Shown: positions 1 to 10,295 of the stretch, piece by piece
How positions within the stretch are numbered: the stretch's first letter is position 1
Layout: each line of letters begins with the position of its first letter
Assembly: GCF_002009015.1 (NCBI RefSeq)
Contig: NZ_LZDE01000322.1
Location: forward strand, 1-41,546
Direction of reading: 5' to 3'
Origin: Microbulbifer mangrovi
Lineage (GTDB): Bacteria; Pseudomonadota; Gammaproteobacteria; Pseudomonadales; Cellvibrionaceae
Length of the DNA stretch: 41,546 bases
Program-made: the position numbers and the translations under genes
The notes under the pieces: generated by a model
What the model was told of the DNA's origin: nothing
The model's database searches: none
The model's input: only the letters and a program-made list of their open reading frames with translations

Positions 1-23
1 TCTACCAACTGAGCTAACCACCC
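1..23 (-). tRNA. tRNA, 5' part only (cut by window edge)
   Basis: Read on the minus strand, this begins with a 7-nt acceptor arm GGGTGGT, then the invariant U8-A9 and the D-arm GCTCAGTTGGTAGA. The anticodon lies outside the window, so the amino acid cannot be assigned; Lys or Val would fit such an acceptor arm. The 5' end at 23 is placed by counting seven bases before TAGCTC. Confidence 0.85.
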
Positions 24-40
24 CGCGTCAGGAGCTGCGT

Positions 41-68
41 ATAGTAATGATATTTTTTTGGGCGTCAA
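41..68 (-). promoter_or_regulatory. tRNA promoter
   Basis: On the minus strand there is a -35 TTGACG (68-63), a 16-bp spacer and a -10 TACTAT (46-41). A C/G-rich discriminator precedes the tRNA 5' end at 23, so the leader is about 10 nt. A GC-rich discriminator is typical of stringently controlled stable-RNA promoters; that regulation is inferred. Confidence 0.65.
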
Positions 69-172
69 CGCTTTTTGGAAATTTTTTTGTGATTCAATGA
101 GTTAAGCGCGATGGCGGGCAATTGCAGGCGGCGGCTGAAGCACCGCAGAGGTATGTAGTGGCGTCGCCTCAC

Positions 173-181
173 TGTTATAAT
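173..181 (+). promoter_or_regulatory. Extended -10 promoter of ccmHI
   Basis: The sequence TGTTATAAT contains a consensus -10 (TATAAT, 176-181) with the TGn extension. No good -35 is visible, as usual for extended -10 promoters. Transcription would start near 188, about 20 nt before the chosen ccmH GTG. This argues against the upstream in-frame start at 122. Confidence 0.6.
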
Positions 182-208
182 TCGGCCACTTTTGACTGGA
201 GAGAATCC

Positions 209-739
209 GTGCTGATCAAGTTCCAAAGGACGTTGCTCATTGCCATGCTGACCCTGCTGGCTGCACTGGTCATGCCCGTTTCTGCAGTTCGCGCTTCGGT
301 GGAGGTGGAACCGCTTTCCACGCCGGAGCTGCAGGCGCGCTATCAGGTACTGATTGAGGAGATGCGCTGCCCCAAGTGCCAGAACCAGAATCTGGCTGGC
401 TCCGACTCCATGGTGGCTACGGATTTGCGTCGCGAGATTCGCCGCCTGCTGGAAGAGGGATTCAGTGACCAGGAAATCAATGAATACATGGTTGCCCGCT
501 ACGGTGACTTTGTTTTGTATCGCCCCCCGTTGCAGCGCAACACCATGGCATTGTGGCTTGCGCCGGGCATTTTTGCGGCGCTGGGGCTGCTGACCCTGAT
601 CGTGATCGTGGTCCGCTCGCGCGGTGGACGCGGCGGCCGACAGAATGATGAATCTGATGAATTGAGCGTGGAAGAGCAGCAGCGTCTCGCGCGGCTGTTG
701 AACACGGGTGAACAGGGCGGAAGCAAAACCAATGACTGA
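209..739 (+). CDS. ccmH: Cytochrome c maturation protein CcmH
   Basis: A 176-aa periplasmic, membrane-anchored thiol-disulfide protein that helps keep apocytochrome c CXXCH cysteines reduced before heme ligation (System I). An N-terminal signal or anchor segment spans about residues 9-27. The family motif MRCPKCQNQN gives the redox pair C54/C57, and a C-terminal membrane helix lies at about 112-136. The length matches the short, CcmI-partnered form rather than the long E. coli CcmH. The GTG start is chosen because a GGAGAG Shine-Dalgarno lies 5 nt upstream and the promoter at 173-181 would exclude longer starts. Its stop overlaps ccmI by 8 nt (ATGACTGA), so the two are translationally coupled. 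The ccmA-G genes are not next to it: a tRNA is the left neighbour. Confidence 0.93.
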   Translation: MLIKFQRTLLIAMLTLLAALVMPVSAVRASVEVEPLSTPELQARYQVLIEEMRCPKCQNQNLAGSDSMVATDLRREIRRLLEEGFSDQEINEYMVARYGDFVLYRPPLQRNTMALWLAPGIFAALGLLTLIVIVVRSRGGRGGRQNDESDELSVEEQQRLARLLNTGEQGGSKTND

Positions 740-2000
740 TCTCTGGCTGATACTGGCGCTGCTGTTGCTGCCGCTCGCGTGTTTCATTGCGTGGCCGCTG
801 TTGCGCGGAAATGGCAAGGTGGCGTCTGCGCCGTCGGATGATGTGGATGCCAGCACCCAGGCGGCACTATACCGGGAGCACCTGGCCGAGCTGGAGGCGT
901 CTCGCGCCAGCGGCGCGGTGGATGAAGCCCAGTACCAATCCTTGAAAAATGAACTGGCGCGTAAGCTGCTGGCTGAGGAGGGGGGATCCTACCGGGTTTC
1001 CCAGGCGCGCAAAGGCGGGCGGGGGCTCTTGTTTGTGCTCGCGTTTGCACTGCCGTTCACAGCGGTGGGGCTGTATTTTTACTGGGGCGCTCATCAGGAC
1101 CTGTCCCTGCACCGGGATCTGGTGGCGAGCCAGTCCGGTGAAACAGACATGGTGGCCGAGGCCCGCATTACGCAGCAGTTGAAAGCGCGTGTTCAGTCGC
1201 ACCCGGAGGATATTTCCAGCCGCTATGTGCTGGCTCAGCGTTTGCTCGTAAGTAACGACCTGCAGGGCGCGATTGCGCAATATCGCTATATTGTCGCCCA
1301 TGAGCCCGACGCGGCGAATATCCGGGCGGAGCTGGCTCAGGCACTGTTCTTTGGCAATGGATCAAAGATGTCGCCGGAGGTCCTGCACGAAGTGGATCAG
1401 GTGCTGGCGATCCAGCCCAACAACACAACTGCTCTCGGCTTGGCGGGGATCGCGGCGTTTGATCGCGAGGATTATGCGGGTGCCAGGGATTTCTGGCAGC
1501 GCGCACAGGCGCAGATGACCCCGGGGTCCAGTGCTGCCCAGGCGCTGGCCGCCGGTGTTGCGCGGGCGGAAAAGGCGATTGCTGACGCTGGTGGTCAGGT
1601 GGCGGTCAATGAAGCGCCGCAGGCCGGCTCCCCGGAGAGCGCGAAGGGCTCAGAGGGGGGCGCCAATCGAATTGCGCTAAAGGTTACCCTGCCGGATAAC
1701 ATTCAGTCCTCCCCGGATACCCCGGTGTTTGTTTACGCGCGCACCGCCGATAGCCCCATGCCGGTGGCGATTGTCCGGCTCACGGCAGCGGATCTGCCGG
1801 CGGACGTGGTGCTCGACGAGTCCCGCGCAATGATGCCCGGCCGCAGTCTCAAGACGGTGGACGAGGTAGAGCTGGTTGCGCGACTGGCGATCAATGGCAA
1901 TGCCCGCCCGGCACCCGGGGATTGGCAGGGCGAGATTAAAGGCCTGACCCGTGCCGACTGGGGCAAGTCCATCCATATCTCGATCAACGAGAAAATCTGA
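732..2000 (+). CDS. ccmI: Cytochrome c maturation protein CcmI
   Basis: A 422-aa apocytochrome c chaperone that binds the C-terminal helix of apocytochromes and hands them to CcmH/CcmF. Two membrane helices are visible: one at the N-terminus (about residues 3-20) and one near residue 100-118. Between them is a cytoplasmic loop with leucine-zipper-like LAELEASR character. TPR-like repeats follow at about 140-290 (for example YVLAQRLL, RAELAQALFF, ALGLAGIAAF), then a periplasmic C-terminal domain. The ATG at 732 is preferred over an in-frame GTG at 708 because it matches the family N-terminus and gives the usual short overlap with ccmH. It is co-transcribed with ccmH and probably ends before the smc promoter; no terminator is seen after it. 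Confidence 0.9.
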   Translation: MTDLWLILALLLLPLACFIAWPLLRGNGKVASAPSDDVDASTQAALYREHLAELEASRASGAVDEAQYQSLKNELARKLLAEEGGSYRVSQARKGGRGLLFVLAFALPFTAVGLYFYWGAHQDLSLHRDLVASQSGETDMVAEARITQQLKARVQSHPEDISSRYVLAQRLLVSNDLQGAIAQYRYIVAHEPDAANIRAELAQALFFGNGSKMSPEVLHEVDQVLAIQPNNTTALGLAGIAAFDREDYAGARDFWQRAQAQMTPGSSAAQALAAGVARAEKAIADAGGQVAVNEAPQAGSPESAKGSEGGANRIALKVTLPDNIQSSPDTPVFVYARTADSPMPVAIVRLTAADLPADVVLDESRAMMPGRSLKTVDEVELVARLAINGNARPAPGDWQGEIKGLTRADWGKSIHISINEKI

Positions 2001-2069
2001 CCTCATCCGGTATCCAAATAGCGCCATGCCCCCTCACGGTGAAAGTGGGTGGGGCAGTCAAAAATAGCG

Positions 2070-2098
2070 CTGAAACCGCGCCCGCAGCCATGTACAAT
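2070..2098 (+). promoter_or_regulatory. Candidate smc promoter
   Basis: A -35-like CTGAAA (2070-2075), a 17-bp spacer and a -10 TACAAT (2093-2098). The leader to the smc ATG would be about 125 nt. It overlaps the first of two palindromic repeats, listed separately. Confidence 0.45.
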
Positions 2099-2128
2099 CG
2101 GCGGTTTGCAAAGACAAATCGGCGATTT
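2095..2128 (+). repeat. Tandem 13-bp palindromes over the smc promoter
   Basis: Copy 2 is a perfect palindrome AAATCGGCGATTT (2116-2128). Copy 1 is the related CAATCGGCGGTTT (2095-2107). Their starts are 21 bp apart, two helical turns. The first overlaps the -10 hexamer and the second covers the expected +20 region, which is the layout of a repressor operator. The cognate regulator is unknown. Confidence 0.5.
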
Positions 2129-2229
2129 GGCTGCCCGGCGGCCGGATCCCTCCTGTGATTACAACGAAGAGCGTTCGGCGGCGGCAACTGTGACCGTACG
2201 GACGCCGGGTATTACCGAGTTTCAAGACC

Positions 2230-5200
2230 ATGCGTTTGAAGTGCATCAAGCTGGCCGGGTTCAAGTCCTTCGTCGATCCGACCACCGTTTACTTCCCTTC
2301 CAACCTCAGCGCCGTGGTCGGCCCCAACGGTTGTGGCAAGTCAAATACCATCGACGCCGTGCGCTGGGTAATGGGGGAATCCTCCGCGAAAAATCTTCGC
2401 GGTGACTCCATGACCGACGTCATCTTCAATGGCTCCAGCGGCCGCAAGCCGGTGGGTCAGGCCTCCATCGAACTGGTGTTCGACAATTCCGCCGGCAAGC
2501 TGACCGGTGAGTACGCGGCGTTCAGCGAAATCTCTGTTAAGCGCAAGGTGACCCGAGACGGGCAGAACAACTATTACCTGAACGGTGAAAAGTGCCGCCG
2601 GCGTGACGTGACCGACCTGTTTCTGGGTACCGGTCTCGGCCCGCGCAGTTACGCGATCATCGAACAGGGCATGATCTCCAAGCTGATCGAGGCCAAGCCG
2701 GAAGAGCTGCGGGTATTTATCGAAGAAGCGGCGGGTATCTCCAAGTACAAGGAGCGCCGCCGCGATACTGAGAACCGCATGCGCCGCACCAATGAGAACC
2801 TGGAGCGTCTTACCGATATCCGCGATGAGCTGGATCGCCAGCTGTCCCGCCTCGAACGGCAATCTGCAGCAGCGGAAAAATACAGCCGCTTCAAGGAAGA
2901 GGAGCGCACCCACAAGGCACACCTGCAAGCCCTCAAGTACAAAGACCTGGACGATCAGGCTAAATCCAAGCAGCAACAAATCGGCGAGCTGGAGCTAACC
3001 GTAGAGGAACTGGTCACTCGCCAGGTGAGCTGTGACACCGGTATTGAAGAGCAGCGCGTCGCTTACCACGATCTGTCCGATGCCTTTAATGAGGTGCAGG
3101 GCCGTTTTTACTCGGTGGGTGCGGATATTGCGCGTCTGGAGCAGAGTATTTCCCATGCACGCGAGCGCAATGCCCAGCTGCAGAGCGATTTCTCCCGCAC
3201 CGAACAGGAATACAGTGAATCCCAATCGCTGCTCGCGGCGGATCAGGAAAAGGCAGTCGAGTTTGACGCTGAGCTCGAAGTCATCGTCCCTGACCTGGAA
3301 ATGGTACAGGCAGCAGAAGAAGAGTCTGCACAGGCATTGCTGACCGCTGAAGATCAGATGCGCGATTGGCAGAACGAGTGGGATCAGTTCAACCAGGGCG
3401 CTTCTGGTTCGCGTCAGCGGGCCGAAGTGCAGCAGTCGCGTATCCAGCATCTGGAAACCTCGACCCAGCGCCTGCAGGACCGTATCAGCAAGCTCCAGAG
3501 TGAGCGCGAGAGCCTTTCCGGTGCTGGCGATGACAGCGAACTGGAACAGCAGAACGAAGAGTTGGCAGAGCTGGAGATGCAGCTGGCGGAACTGCGCGAA
3601 TCCATTTCGGAGCAGGTCGAGCAGCTCGCGGAATTGCGTCGCCAGGAAACCGATATCGCATCCGAGCTGGATAAAGAGCGCCTACAACTGCAGACCAGCC
3701 GCGGTCGCCAGGCTTCCTTGGAGGCTCTGCAGCAGGCTGCAATGGGGCAGGGCAAAGCGGTCGCCAGCTGGCTGGAACAGCAAAACCTGCAGGATCGCCC
3801 GCGCCTCGCGGAGCAGATCAGTGCCCGTTCCGGTTGGGAGACCGCGGTGGAAACCGTACTCGGTGCCCAGTTGCAGGCGGTGTGTATCGATCAGATTGAA
3901 TCCCTGCAGGCGTCACTTGCCAGTCTCGAAAGTGGCCAGGCGGTCTTTGTGGATGGCAGTAGTGTTTCTTCTGTCGCCAGTGGCAGCCTGCCCAAGCTGG
4001 CGGACGTCGTGGATGGGCCCGCGGCCCTGACAGGCCTGATCGACGGTATCTACACCGCCGAGGACCTGACTGCGGCACTCACCCAGCGCGCACAGTTACG
4101 CGCCGGCGAATCCATTGTTACCCGCGATGGCCTATGGGTAGGCCCGAGCTGGCTGCGTGTGAGCCGCGGCGCCGATGCGGAAGCCGGCGTGCTCGCGCGC
4201 AAGCAGGAACTGGAAAACCTCGAGCAGTCCCTGGCGGAATGCGAGGCGCGCATCGAGGAGCTGTCCGAGCAGCGCGAACAACTGCGCGGACGTGCGGTAG
4301 AACTGGAATCCGGTATCGAGCAGGGTCGTAACAACGCCGAGCAACTGAACCGTCGCACCGGCGACCTGCGCAGCCAGCTGTCTGCCCAGCGTGCCCGCCA
4401 GGAGCAGATGGACGAGCGCCGCCGTCGTATCGAGCAGGAAATTGCCGAAGTAAAAGAACAGAAGGAGATGGAATCCGAAGCCATCTCGGAAGCGCGAATC
4501 GTGCTGCAGGAAGCGGTCGAGGCCATGAGCGACGATACGGATCGTCGCGAGACAATGCTGGCTCGCCGCGAAGAACTGCGCGAGGCGCTGGATAGCGCCC
4601 GCCAGCGTGCCCGTGAAGACAAGGACCGCGCGCACGAACTGGCGATGCGCGAGCAGTCCGTACGCACCCAGAAAGTTTCGCTGGAGCGCACCCTGCAGGT
4701 CCTGCGCGAGCAGGTAGAGCGCCTGCAGGAGCGGCGCGAACAGCTGACCCTGCAAATGGAGGAGGCTCAGGACCCGTCCCAGGATTTCCAGGCCGAACTC
4801 GAAGACAAGCTGGGCCAGCGTATCGAGGTGGAAAACGAGCTTTCCGAAGCGCGCAAGAAACTGGAAGATGTCGAATCCAGCCTGCGTAATCAGGAGCAGG
4901 AGCGCCACAAGGCGGAGTCAGCGCTGCAGGGGGTGCGGGCACAGCTGGAGCAGCAGCGTCTTGCAGCCCAGACACTGGAAACCCAGCGCAATGGTCTGGT
5001 AGAACAATTGCGCGAGGCGGACCATGATCTGGATGTGTTGCTCGAGGAACTCCCGGAAGAACTGACTATCGAAGCAGTACAGCAGGATATCGAGCTGGTG
5101 GCCGCGCGTATCTCCCGTCTGGGCCCGATTAACCTGGCGGCCATCGACGAGTACAAGCAGGAATCCGAGCGCAAGCACTACCTGGATCGTCAGTACGATG

Positions 5201-5733
5201 ACCTGACTGATGCGCTGGAAACCCTGGAAAACGCTATCCGCCGTATCGATAAAGAGACCCGGACCCGTTTCAAGGAGACCTTTGATCAGGTTAACGGCGG
5301 TCTGCAGGAACTGTTCCCGAAAGTATTCGGTGGTGGTCACGCCTATCTTGAACTGACCGGCGACGACCTGCTGGATACCGGCATCGCGATCATGGCGCGT
5401 CCGCCGGGTAAGCGAAACAGCACCATCCACCTGCTTTCCGGTGGGGAAAAGGCGCTGACGGCCATCGCTCTGGTGTTCTCCATTTTCCGCCTGAATCCCG
5501 CACCTTTCTGTATGCTGGATGAGGTGGACGCACCGCTGGATGACGCCAACGTCGGGCGCTACGCGCGGATGGTAAAAGAAATGTCCGCACACGTGCAGTT
5601 CATCTACATTACACATAACAAGATCGCCATGGAGATGGCCGATCAATTGCTCGGTGTGACCATGCACGAGCCGGGTGTATCGCGCCTGGTATCCGTGGAC
5701 GTGGAAGAGGCAGCGGAGTTGGCGTCTGCGTAA
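2230..5733 (+). CDS. smc: Chromosome partition protein Smc
   Basis: A 1167-aa SMC ATPase that dimerises and loads on DNA with ScpA/ScpB to condense and segregate chromosomes. The N-terminal ATPase half begins MRLKCIKLAGFKSF and has Walker A GPNGCGKSN at about residues 31-39. A long heptad-rich coiled coil follows. A hinge-like non-coiled region at about 500-660 contains VETVLGAQLQAV, and a second coiled coil returns. The C-terminal half carries the ABC signature LSGGEKALTAIAL and Walker B MLDEVDAPLDDANV, with a final switch His in YITHNK. The length is normal for the family. It is followed 105 bp later by zipA in the same direction, a gene order familiar from Pseudomonas-type genomes. The start has only a weak Shine-Dalgarno, but the N-terminus matches the family exactly. 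Confidence 0.97.
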   Translation: MRLKCIKLAGFKSFVDPTTVYFPSNLSAVVGPNGCGKSNTIDAVRWVMGESSAKNLRGDSMTDVIFNGSSGRKPVGQASIELVFDNSAGKLTGEYAAFSEISVKRKVTRDGQNNYYLNGEKCRRRDVTDLFLGTGLGPRSYAIIEQGMISKLIEAKPEELRVFIEEAAGISKYKERRRDTENRMRRTNENLERLTDIRDELDRQLSRLERQSAAAEKYSRFKEEERTHKAHLQALKYKDLDDQAKSKQQQIGELELTVEELVTRQVSCDTGIEEQRVAYHDLSDAFNEVQGRFYSVGADIARLEQSISHARERNAQLQSDFSRTEQEYSESQSLLAADQEKAVEFDAELEVIVPDLEMVQAAEEESAQALLTAEDQMRDWQNEWDQFNQGASGSRQRAEVQQSRIQHLETSTQRLQDRISKLQSERESLSGAGDDSELEQQNEELAELEMQLAELRESISEQVEQLAELRRQETDIASELDKERLQLQTSRGRQASLEALQQAAMGQGKAVASWLEQQNLQDRPRLAEQISARSGWETAVETVLGAQLQAVCIDQIESLQASLASLESGQAVFVDGSSVSSVASGSLPKLADVVDGPAALTGLIDGIYTAEDLTAALTQRAQLRAGESIVTRDGLWVGPSWLRVSRGADAEAGVLARKQELENLEQSLAECEARIEELSEQREQLRGRAVELESGIEQGRNNAEQLNRRTGDLRSQLSAQRARQEQMDERRRRIEQEIAEVKEQKEMESEAISEARIVLQEAVEAMSDDTDRRETMLARREELREALDSARQRAREDKDRAHELAMREQSVRTQKVSLERTLQVLREQVERLQERREQLTLQMEEAQDPSQDFQAELEDKLGQRIEVENELSEARKKLEDVESSLRNQEQERHKAESALQGVRAQLEQQRLAAQTLETQRNGLVEQLREADHDLDVLLEELPEELTIEAVQQDIELVAARISRLGPINLAAIDEYKQESERKHYLDRQYDDLTDALETLENAIRRIDKETRTRFKETFDQVNGGLQELFPKVFGGGHAYLELTGDDLLDTGIAIMARPPGKRNSTIHLLSGGEKALTAIALVFSIFRLNPAPFCMLDEVDAPLDDANVGRYARMVKEMSAHVQFIYITHNKIAMEMADQLLGVTMHEPGVSRLVSVDVEEAAELASA

Positions 5734-5838
5734 TGGAAGTACAGGGTTGTTTAAATCGGAAGATCCCGGTGGATTGCAACATGTGGAGCCCGGGCTTTCC
5801 GGCTCGATGGATGTCGGCTTAGGGAGAGGGATGCACAA

Positions 5839-7329
5839 ATGGACAACTGGCTGATCAATTTGCTGGCTCTGGTGCTGCTCGGGGTAGTACTTGATGGTGC
5901 GCGTCGCGCCTATCTCAAGCACCGCGACACCATGAAAGTTTCCCGCAACCTGTCCCGATCCATGCGCCGGGATATGGATGACTATAACGATGATATTCTC
6001 TCGCCGTCGCGCGCGGTTGAGTCGGGTGAGCGCGCCCAGCCGCCGGCCGCAGAAAGGCCGTCATCCGCTGCGCCGGCTGCTCGGGACAACCCCCGTTTTG
6101 CCGAGCCCGATCTCGAATATATCGATCCGGAAGAAGCGGAGAAGCGCCGCCAGATTGCCGCGGAATTGCCCGGTACCGTGCGGGTAGTGCAGCGCCGCAA
6201 GCCGGAGGATGCCTCTCAGGTCAATCGCAAGGTGCAGCAGAATTTCCAGTCCTCGCGCAAACCCCTGGCGGGCAGTAAGCCCGAGCGCCGCGAGGGAGAC
6301 GCGTCTGTGGCTGCCGTAACCGCTGAGCCGCCGCGTCCCCATGTGCCGGAACAGGTCTCCCTGAACCTGGAAGAGCAGGTGCCCATGCTCATGGATTCCG
6401 TGGCTGATACGGAGCAGGTGTCGACCATAGAGCCGGAATCTACAACCGTCCTGGATGGTCCCGCAGACCTGGATGAGGTTGCCCCTGAGCTGACACACCA
6501 GCAGCCACTGGAGCAACAGCCGGAAGCTTCTGGACCAGTAGCCGGCAGCCGCGATCGGGATACCGATCCGCTCGGTAGTCTGGCTCAGGAATCTTTAGCT
6601 AGCGACCGCCGTGAACCGTCACTGGACGAGTCTGTAAGTCTTGAATCCCTACAGGAGGTTTCAGAGCCTGTCGAGGATGCAGCGGCATACACAGAGTCCG
6701 AGTCTCCGGCCAAGTCCGGCTGGGCCGCTGCGGATCTGAAATTGCCGGAACTCAAGTTTCCCGAATTCAAGAAGCCGACCCCTCCGGCTCGGGAATCCCG
6801 CGGCGCAAAAGATAGCCGTGATGCGGGCAGCAGTCGTGCGGGTAAGCGCGGTGGCAAGGGCAAGGCCGCGGAGTCATCCAAAGAGCGGGCGGTGGAAGAA
6901 GTGTTGATTCTCAATATCATGGCGCCGGCGGGCGACTGTTTTGAGGGCAATGACCTGTTGCGCGTACTGCTTTCCAGTGGCCTGCGCTTTGGCGACATGA
7001 ATATATTCCACTATCACTGCGGCGAAGCGGGCGAAGGCCCGGCGCTGTTCAGTCTTGCGAATATTGTGGTGCCCGGCACTTTCGATATGTCCGAGATGGA
7101 AGATTTCACCACTCCGGGAGTTAGCCTGTTTCTTGCGCTGCCCGCGGAGGTGGAAGCCCTTAAGGCCTTTGATACCCTGCTATCCACTGCACGCGGTATC
7201 GCAGAGCAGCTGGGTGGTGAACTGAAGGATGAAAACCGCAGTGTCTTCACCGCACAGACCGCAGAACACTATCGCCAGCGGGTAATGGAGTTCCAGCGAC
7301 GCAAGGCGCTGGCCCGGGCCCAGGCGTAA
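5839..7329 (+). CDS. zipA: Cell division protein ZipA
   Basis: A 496-aa inner-membrane anchor for FtsZ at the division ring. The N-terminal helix (about residues 4-20, NWLINLLALVLLGVVLDG) is followed by a basic stretch. Then comes a very long charged and Pro/Glu/Ser-rich linker (about 35-350), and a C-terminal FtsZ-binding domain from about 350 (EEVLILNIMAPAG onward) to the end. E. coli ZipA is about 330 aa; the excess is all in the disordered linker. The ATG is supported by a GAGGG element upstream and by the family N-terminus. It lies between smc and ligA and is closed by a strong terminator, so smc-zipA may form one transcript. Confidence 0.95.
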   Translation: MDNWLINLLALVLLGVVLDGARRAYLKHRDTMKVSRNLSRSMRRDMDDYNDDILSPSRAVESGERAQPPAAERPSSAAPAARDNPRFAEPDLEYIDPEEAEKRRQIAAELPGTVRVVQRRKPEDASQVNRKVQQNFQSSRKPLAGSKPERREGDASVAAVTAEPPRPHVPEQVSLNLEEQVPMLMDSVADTEQVSTIEPESTTVLDGPADLDEVAPELTHQQPLEQQPEASGPVAGSRDRDTDPLGSLAQESLASDRREPSLDESVSLESLQEVSEPVEDAAAYTESESPAKSGWAAADLKLPELKFPEFKKPTPPARESRGAKDSRDAGSSRAGKRGGKGKAAESSKERAVEEVLILNIMAPAGDCFEGNDLLRVLLSSGLRFGDMNIFHYHCGEAGEGPALFSLANIVVPGTFDMSEMEDFTTPGVSLFLALPAEVEALKAFDTLLSTARGIAEQLGGELKDENRSVFTAQTAEHYRQRVMEFQRRKALARAQA

Positions 7330-7335
7330 AGCGTC

Positions 7336-7362
7336 AGCCCCTCCCTCTGCGGAGGGGCTTTT
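7336..7362 (+). terminator. Rho-independent terminator after zipA
   Basis: A perfect 9-bp stem AGCCCCTCC/GGAGGGGCT (7336-7344 with 7351-7359), a 6-nt loop and a following TTTT. It separates smc-zipA from ligA. Confidence 0.85.
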
Positions 7363-7407
7363 GTATCGGGCCTGGTATTGCCGGTAATCTTCCGATTATT
7401 TGCCTGA

Positions 7408-9501
<2,094 letters not shown>

Positions 9502-9698
9502 CCGTCCTGATCGGTTTATCGACAACCTGTCTGGTGTATAGGCACCGGTGTAACGGCAACGTGTATCACCGCACGGTTCACATGTAGAAATTGCGACGAG
9601 ATTGCAGATTTCGCCGATTTCCACAGTGGCATTCTGTGGTTTGCGCCGTTACAGTTGGCAGATAAAGTTTTATGAATTGGCCTGCAGGCAGTGGTGAA

Positions 9699-9718
9699 TA
9701 CGCTGCGGGGGCAGCGTA
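9699..9718 (+). promoter_or_regulatory. Hairpin abutting the ribosome-binding site of the next gene
   Basis: A perfect 8-bp stem TACGCTGC/GCAGCGTA with a GGGG loop. The Shine-Dalgarno-like AGGGG starts at its last base (9718-9722), and the GTG start follows at 9733. The position suggests control of translation initiation or mRNA 5' stability; the function is inferred. Confidence 0.4.
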
Positions 9719-9732
9719 GGGGTTAGCGCAGA

Positions 9733-10167
9733 GTGATTCAGGGCGATCAGGAATCCATTGTTTACGGCTGTATCAAAGACAGTAATAGCCTGACCGGCGG
9801 CAGTGACCGCCGGCGGGTCAATCGTGAAGCTGTCCTCGCCTTGCCGAGTGCCGATGAGTGGCCATTTCTGTGCCGCGACATGTTTTCGATTCCCACCATC
9901 AAGGTCAAACAGTCCCAGTACCAGACAGACGTGATTCATTTTGGCGCGTCCTACCGTGCGGTGGAGTACGAGTGGAATCACTGGATCCAGAAGTTCGAGG
10001 AATTGCTGCAAAGCATGTACTGGGTTTCCGCTACCGTACACCTCGAAACCGAACTGTCTGGTACGCATTCGTTTACCTGGGAGGCCGCAGGTCTCTACCA
10101 TGAACCCGGCTGTGGCGACATGCAGGTACGCTGTGAATGGACCCAGGAAGGGCGTGTGAGTATCTGA
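9733..10167 (+). CDS. Conserved-looking hypothetical protein, 144 aa
   Basis: I do not recognise a named family. The protein is soluble (no signal peptide or membrane helix), mildly acidic and rich in aromatic residues, with Trp in EWPFL, EYEWNHWIQ, MYWV, FTWEA and CEWTQ. It also has a mixed alpha/beta look, including a strand-like VSATVHLETELSGTHSFTWEA. It sits between ligA and fumC in the same orientation. The GTG start has an AGGGG Shine-Dalgarno about 10 nt upstream, directly 3' of a perfect hairpin. Codon use resembles its neighbours, and overlapping frames give low-complexity, unlikely proteins, so I accept this frame as coding. The function is unknown. Confidence 0.72.
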   Translation: MIQGDQESIVYGCIKDSNSLTGGSDRRRVNREAVLALPSADEWPFLCRDMFSIPTIKVKQSQYQTDVIHFGASYRAVEYEWNHWIQKFEELLQSMYWVSATVHLETELSGTHSFTWEAAGLYHEPGCGDMQVRCEWTQEGRVSI

Positions 10168-10213
10168 TCTGCATCCGCTGATCGGTACCTGTATTCCCGC
10201 CGGCGTGGTTTTT

Positions 10214-10241
10214 TTGACCTCGCGACGCTCTACGCTACTCT
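10214..10241 (+). promoter_or_regulatory. Candidate fumC promoter
   Basis: A -35 TTGACC (10214-10219), a 16-bp spacer and a -10 TACTCT (10236-10241), about 55 bp before the fumC ATG. Confidence 0.45.
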
Positions 10242-10295
10242 AGTCCCGATGTACCAGTCTTAGATATCCAGTCAAATTCCGACCGGGGGTAGCGC

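Noticed and set aside
1-200. tRNA 3'-end attachment site for an integrated element
   Set aside because: Only the tRNA 5' side is in the window, the neighbours are core genes, and there is no integrase or direct repeat.
4132-4908. Leucine/phenylalanine-rich open frames antisense to the smc coiled coil
   Set aside because: Coiled-coil Glu/Gln codons read in reverse give hydrophobic-looking frames; no start signals are present.
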